This document shows, piece after piece, positions 59,312 through 64,000 of a stretch of DNA of 64,000 bases (positions within the stretch are counted from its first letter, which is position 1; each line of letters starts with the position of its first letter). The notes under the pieces were generated by a model that was not told the origin of the DNA, made no database searches, and saw nothing but the letters and a program-made list of their open reading frames with translations. The position numbers and the translations under genes were made by a program. Origin of the DNA: Cocos nucifera (Eukaryota > Streptophyta > Magnoliopsida > Arecales > Arecaceae); NCBI GenBank assembly GCA_006176705.1, contig QRFJ01002470.1, forward strand, positions 159,001 to 223,000, in the 5' to 3' direction.

Positions 59312-59859
59312 TGCTTATATCCAACACAAAATTATAGCCATCATCTAAGCTTTCTTATTCGGCTGCTCTAGGCTTCCCACCCAATTGAGAGTCCTGAGGA
59401 AAAAAAAGAGAAAAATTGAGAAAAAATAGAAAAAAATTCGATGAAAACAAAAAAAAGATGAAAAAATTGAAAGATAATTTTTTTTACCACATAAATTAAT
59501 CATTATTATTTTCCTTTTGCTTTATTTTCTTTTCATTAATTCTCTTTTTCGGAGATGTATGGAAAAAGAGAGTACCTGAGGGAGATTGGAGGGATTTCTT
59601 AGGCTTTGGTTGGGGTTTTTTTCTAGCATATAAGATTTTGTAAGAGTTATGCTCGTGCGAATAGATCCCTTAAGGTTATGAGAGCTTAATTTTGGTAGAA
59701 GCATGAAATTTTATGGGGCTTGAGAAAAAAATTAAATGGATGGATCTAAATAATTATACTCCATGGGAGAAGAAACTAATAAATACCATGAACAAAATGA
59801 TAAATAGCAGCAAAGATGCTAAGATGAGGAAAGACTGATGGACCATGAAGTAAGATCCT
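59312..59859. other. interior of the long-inverted-repeat element
   Basis: About 550 bp, AT-rich. The short repeat ATCCAACACAAA next to the insertion site is probably a local duplication. No gene was seen; the minus-strand ORF 59522-59704 is not recognisable. Confidence 0.4.
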
Positions 59860-60505
59860 ATCATGATCAGAGAAAGAGGAGGAAGGGAAAGAGAATGTAT
59901 AGAAAAAGGAGAGGAAAAGAAAGAAGAGAGAAAGAGGAAGAGAAATAGATGAAAAGAAAGGAGAAAAAGAGAAAGAAAAAAAGAAGGAAGTGGGAGAAAG
60001 AGGCATACCGACCATGAAGGAGGAAGAAAGAGATGGATATTTTTGTCATTTTAAAAAATTTTATTAACACCGTCTACTACTAAGTGACTATCGGAATCTT
60101 ATTAGAACATTTCAATAACTTTAGGGATTTATTTGATATTTTTTAAAATATAAGAAGTGTAAATAAAATTGACCCAAATTTGAGGAAGTGTTCCTATAAT
60201 TTATCATTTTTTAATTTTTAGCATTGTAATTCCAAAAACTTAGAACCCAATTTATTAGTTTACTCAAATGTGATACTTCATAGTAGGGGTATAAGTGGTA
60301 TAGATAATATCCGCCCGAATTCATTTTTGTATTCGAATTAATCTAGATATAGATAAAAATTTAACGATCCGACTAATATCTATATTCGTATCTATATCTG
60401 TTGGGGATAAATTCCGCTCCTGTCGAAGCCCGGCCCGACGCTCAGCCTAATGTAACCAGTAACCGCGGAAGAGCTTCGGCAGACGGGCTTCAGCCGAACT
60501 CCCAG

Positions 60506-60834
60506 CGGCCGAGCTTCTTCCAGCAGGTCGAACTGGTCAGCTTCCGAGCTTCTTCCGGACTTCCAGCGTCGAGACCGAACTTCCTGGGCGGCCGAACTCC
60601 TTCAGACTCCCCACGGTCGAACTCCTTCGGACCGACTCCAAGCGGCCGAGCTTCAATGAAGTCCTCCAGCGGCCGAGCTTCTTCCAGCAGGCCGAACTGG
60701 TCAGCTTCCGAGCTTCTTTCGGACTCCCAGCGTCGAGACCGAACTTCCTGGGCGGCCGAACTCCTTCGGACTCCCCACGGCCGAACTCCTTCGGACCGAC
60801 TCCAAGCGGCCGAGCTTCAATGAAGTCCTCTCAG
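60506..60834 (+). repeat. 164-bp tandem repeat in the gypsy LTR
   Basis: Two nearly identical units (60506-60669 and 60670-60834), each starting CGGCCGAGCTTCTTCCAGCAG, followed by the beginning of a third. Confidence 0.85.
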
Positions 60835-60869
60835 CGGCCGAACTCCTCAGCGGATGGGCTTTAGCGGAA

Positions 60870-61000
60870 TCCCCAAGCGGTCGTCACTCAGGAGCCCGAA
60901 CTCCTCAGCAGTCGTCACTCGGCCGAACTCCTCAGCAGTCGTCACTCGACCGAACTCCTCAGCGGTCGCCCCTCGGCCGAACTCCTCAGCGGTCGCCCTC
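60870..61000 (+). repeat. 27-bp tandem repeat in the gypsy LTR
   Basis: About four and a half variants of CCGAACTCCTCAGCAGTCGT in register, with a period near 27 bp. Confidence 0.8.
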
Positions 61001-61429
61001 ATCGAACTTCGGTCGATCGAGCTCCTACCGAACTCTCAAGTGTCCAAGCCTCAGCCGAAGTCCAACAGCCGGCCGAACCCCCAAACGGTCGAGCTTCGGA
61101 TTCTCAGCAGTCGAACTCTTCAGCGGATAAGCCTTAGCTGCATACCTCCAGCCAGACGCCTATGGGAGCCGAACTCCCTCCTATCTTCCTCTTCAGGAGC
61201 CCGAACTCCTCCAAAATGGGCACACGATGAAGGCCTTCAATCCTTCATTCGGCAAGCTCTGCAACCATCACCATCAGTCAATCCGCCGCAGGCGATAGCG
61301 ACCCACTGTCAGGCGGCGATGGCTGTCACCCTCAATCTGCCGCACACGGCACCATCCCGTGAGACCGACTCCGTCGAACCTCGAGCGGCCCGCCAGCACG
61401 CGGCTGCAGTTGTCACCATCAAGCTCCAC

Positions 61430-61437
61430 TATATAAA
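61430..61437 (+). promoter_or_regulatory. gypsy LTR TATA box
   Basis: TATATAAA, about 270 bp before the LTR end. The corresponding CTATATAAGAAATCC is kept in the solo LTR near 32880. Confidence 0.65.
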
Positions 61438-61710
61438 GGACCCTCCCGACACGCTAAGGCGAAGGCTAAGCTCTCTGAACTCTCTACTCTCGACTCTCGA
61501 CTCTTAAGCTCTCCTCATCTCTAAGCTCCGGAACTCATTCCGAGCGCTCCATTCCTGTTGGCTGGAAACTAACTTGATCGTCGGAGGGTCCTGCCGGAGC
61601 CACCCCCCACCGATTTCGGACGGGACTTTGTTTTGCAGGTCCCCAGCGGCGACCTTAACGGCCTCGACTCCGGCGACCTCCGGCGAAGATGGATTTCTGC
61701 ACCAACAGAT

Positions 61711-61727
61711 TGGCGCTAGAGGAAGGG
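61711..61727 (+). promoter_or_regulatory. gypsy primer-binding site
   Basis: TGGCGCTAGAGGAAGGG begins three bases after the LTR end, the usual place. It starts TGG as expected for pairing with a tRNA CCA end. I do not assign the tRNA. The TRIM at 13869-14383 carries a similar sequence. Confidence 0.7.
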
Positions 61728-61822
61728 CCTTGAACCTTCGAGGTTCCCTTGTTCTTAAAGGAGTGCTCGGCGACTCTTCTCTTCCCTCTCCGGAGATCTC
61801 CCTTTTCTCTCTCGAAGAAGAA

Positions 61823-63235
61823 ATGCCTCCCAAGAGAGCTTCAAGACGGTGCTCGACGGCCTCCGTGGTCCGGACCCATCCAGATCCGCCTGTCCTTGCC
61901 TCGGCCCCGGCAGCTCAAGTTCTACCTGTACCTACGGTAGAGGTGGAGCAGCTCGACCTGCTTGTCCGATAGGTCCGTGGCCTCACGGAGGCATGGCAGG
62001 CTATACAGCAGCCTCTGCTAACGACCGCCCCAGGAAACCCACCATTGGAACGTCGGAAATCGGCCCCAAGGAAGAGTACCAGGGCCAACGTACCGGTCGC
62101 CCCGGAGAAGGGGAAGCAAAGGGCCGAGGATCCGTGTTTGGATCTTTGTTCTCTTCTGGGGGAGACCTTCCCCATTCGTAGTTGGAAGCACCCCAAGGTC
62201 TACAGCCAAGACGATGTCCTCGATTGCAGACTATGGGAGATGGACCGACGTATTGAAGAGCTCGACCGCGTCACCTCGGCTCATCACACCGACGTCCGTG
62301 CCAAACCTCTCTTCTCTCCTCAAATTATGCAAGAACCTGTTCCACCGACCTTCGAGCTCCCTCAACTGGAAAGCTACGATGGAACTTCTGATCCGGTTGA
62401 TCACCTGGAGGCCTTCCGCGCCATGATGCTGGTTCACGGCGCTTCAGATGCCATGCTGTGCCGAGCCTTCCCATCTACCTTAAAGGGAGCGGCGAGGAAC
62501 TGGTACTCGGCGTTGAAGCCAAACACGATCTTCTCTTTCGACCAGATGAGCAGTCGGTTCGCGGCCCACTTCATCAGCAGCCGACGACCGAGCCGAGGTT
62601 CAGATTTCCTGATGAGCGTCAAGCAGAAGCAAGGGGAATCCATCCGGACTTACGTCACTCGGTTTAACGCCGCGGCATTAGAAGTCCGGGACTTGGACCA
62701 GTCTGTCGCGATGGCCGCACTCAAGGGCGGCCTTCAGAAAAATAACTTGCTGTTCTCTCTAGAAAAAAAGTATCCCAGGGACTTCGCCGATCTGCTGGCT
62801 CGAGCCGAGAGATATGCCCGCACGGAAGAAGCCTTCAAATTGAAAGATGAGGAGCTCATCAGAAAGGAGCGATTGGCGGACGAGGAAGAGCCGAGCGAAG
62901 TTCGGCTGCGCTCGCAGACCCTCTACGAAAGCAGACGGGCCCGAACTCCTCGAACTCGCCCTGATAAAGGGGTGCGAGGAAGTCCTCCTCCCAGAAGGTT
63001 CCGCCACTATGCCCCCCTCAACGCTCCTCGAACCCAGATTCTCACCGAAGTAAAAAATCAACTGCCAAGACCAGAAGGGTTACGGTCTCCTCCAAACAAG
63101 CGCGATCGAAATAAGTACTGCCTCTACCATCGTGACCACGGCCACGATACGGAGGGATGCATCCAGCTTCGAGACGAAATTGAGGAGCTCATCAAAAAGG
63201 GGCGGCTGGGCAAATTCCTCCGGTACCGGCCTTAA
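61823..63235 (+). pseudogene. gypsy gag with one in-frame TAG
   Basis: From ATG (61823, MPPKRASRR) to TAA (63233-63235) the frame is 470 codons, open except for a TAG at 61970-61972, probably from CAG. It contains the Retrotrans_gag core (VDHLEAFRAMMLVHG, then LKGAARNWYSALKP and FDQMSSRFAAHF), a charged linker, and a zinc knuckle at 63119-63160 of the form C-x2-H-x4-H-x4-C. Gag would form the particle that packages element RNA. The stop near codon 50 would block full-length synthesis unless read through; an internal start after it would still give the core and knuckle. Confidence 0.87.
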
Positions 63236-63289
63236 GGAAGAGCATTCGGGCATGCCAATCACCCTTAGGAGAGAAACGGAGAGCAGAAG

Positions 63290-64000
63290 TTCTCCTGCCG
63301 AAGCGGAATGAAGTTCGGCTCAAAGAAAGCTGAGCTTCCCCCAAAGCTCATCATCCGAATAAAGTTTGACGGAAGCAAGACGAAACTCCCATGGAGGCTC
63401 GAAATAAAGTTCGGCTCGAGTGAGGCCGAACTTCCGTTCGAAGCTCAACATCCAAATGAAGTTCGGCGCAAGCAAGGACGGAACGAAGCCCTCCGCGGAA
63501 TGAAGTTCGGCACAAGCGAGGGCGGGGCGAAGTTCTCCCACGGAATGAAGTTCGGAGGAAGGCCGAACTCCTCAGCTCATCGAAATAAAGTTCGGCGGAA
63601 GCAAGGCCGAACTCTCCCTTTTGAGCTCATCAATGAAGCTCGGCGCAAGTGAAGCCGAACTCCACCTTAAAGCCCACCATCACAGTGAAGTTCGGCGCAA
63701 GCGGTGGCGGAACGAAGTTCTCCCGCGCATGAAGTTCGGCATAAAGGAGGCCGAACTCCGCAGCAGATCACCCAAAGTGAAAGTTCGGCCGCGCTCGAGA
63801 CCGCCCCAGGGCGATCGAGGCCGAACTCCCCCTCAAGTACGTCGCTACAACGAATTCACGGGAGGTGCAATAAAGTTCGGGCAAGCAAAGCCGACCCCCT
63901 CTCTACGAGCAGGGAGTTCGGACAAAGAAGCATGAAGTTCTCCTACGGAAAGGAAAGTTTCACGGGAAAGCGGAATGAAGCTCCATGCAAGCGAAGCCCA
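63290..64000 (+). repeat. post-gag repeat region rich in GAAGTTCGG
   Basis: Degenerate tandem units of about 60-75 bp, each carrying variants of AATGAAGTTCGGCGCAAGC and often a following GGCCGAACTC. No protease or RT is reached within the window. Short ORFs here (63308-63652, 63621-63935) follow the repeat and are not genes. Confidence 0.7.

Larger units (their letters stand above)
51764..60204. mobile_element. element with long inverted repeats, split by a copia
   Basis: The left arm (about 51764-52150) and right arm (about 59860-60204) are inverse to each other. Both begin ATAAATTATAGGAAC when read inward and share a segment like TTTTATTTACA. They then become a pyrimidine-rich run on the left and a purine-rich run on the right. 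Without the inserted copia the element would be about 1.3 kb. The TIR length suggests a MULE or foldback-type non-autonomous DNA transposon; no transposase is visible. Confidence 0.6.
60399..61707 (+). repeat. gypsy 5' LTR (1309 bp)
   Basis: TGTTGGGG start and CACCAACA end, directly before the primer-binding site. It is GC-rich, with internal tandem repeats and a TATA box at 61430-61437. The long open frames in it (60401-60823 and 60854-61507) are made by repeated Ser/Pro/Arg codons and are not genes. Confidence 0.87.
60399..64000 (+). mobile_element. Ty3/gypsy element, 5' part (Tat-like gag)
   Basis: 5' LTR (60399-61707), primer-binding site (61711), gag (61823-63235) and a repetitive post-gag region, running off the window before any pol. 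The gag C-terminal motif YHRDHGHDTEGC followed by LRDEIEELIKKGRLGKF is typical of plant Tat-type gypsy elements. The bases before the LTR (ATATC, 60394-60398) would be the left target duplication. A solo LTR of the same broad family lies at 28334-33102. Confidence 0.85.

Noticed and set aside
60401..61507. Two long Ser/Pro-rich ORFs (140 and 217 codons)
   Set aside because: They are read through the tandem repeats of the gypsy LTR.
1..64000. CRISPR array, bacterial operon, phage or plasmid features
   Set aside because: Repeats here are LTRs, MITEs and microsatellites. Genes have spliceosomal introns and plant retroelement content, so prokaryotic systems do not apply.

Overview
The window is plant nuclear DNA, almost certainly a monocot and most probably a palm. 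The palm assignment is an inference from the large Ty1/copia LTRs of about 2.3 kb, the gypsy LTR style and the MATE gene structure; I could not test it. About nine tenths of the sequence is transposable-element DNA. One cellular gene can be read completely: an eight-exon MATE/DETOXIFICATION transporter on the minus strand (14493-26206), whose introns are themselves full of transposons.

Layout. 1-8845: the 3' part of a young copia element on the plus strand (integrase, RT, RNase H, 3' LTR). It is joined head-to-head to the 5' LTR, primer-binding site and leader of a minus-strand element of the same family, giving a large LTR inverted repeat. 8846-13118: a short non-autonomous LTR element (minus) next to an older plus-strand LTR fragment of the copia family. 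13535-14433: a coiled-coil ORF remnant, a miniature TRIM element and a microsatellite. 14493-26206: the MATE gene. Intron 7 holds two MITE-type elements. The 7.2-kb intron 1 holds a solo copia LTR with a near-matching target-site duplication (TSD) and three tandem decayed copies of the MATE promoter plus first exon. 26330-28330: sparse sequence with one unrecognised ORF. 28334-33102: a solo gypsy LTR that was later hit by a copia element (TSD CCACT), which then lost almost all its interior. 33223-34737: hairpin MITEs, including three tandem copies of one foldback type.

34743-51661: a copia-only block. It holds an LTR fragment cut by a decayed minus-strand element (3' LTR, pol, gag and leader readable), then two near-identical 5'-truncated plus-strand elements, each ending in a full 3' LTR, and then a 25-bp N gap. 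None of these has a 5' LTR, so recombination, deletion or misassembly is likely. 51764-60204: an element with long pyrimidine/purine-rich inverted repeats, split by an older full-length copia (52168-59306) with short LTRs, a GC-rich leader island and broken pol. 60399-64000: the 5' LTR, primer-binding site, gag and a motif-repeat region of a Ty3/gypsy element (Tat-like gag) that runs off the window.

How the parts relate. The retroelements are nested in a readable order: solo gypsy LTR, then a copia in it, then an internal deletion; long-TIR element, then a copia in it. The three young plus-strand copia copies share an in-frame TAG between integrase and RT and a one-base insertion just before RT. 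The TAG is also present in the diverged minus-strand copy, so the source element was probably already defective or recoded. The MATE gene still has an intact reading frame of 483 codons and GT-AG sites at all seven introns.
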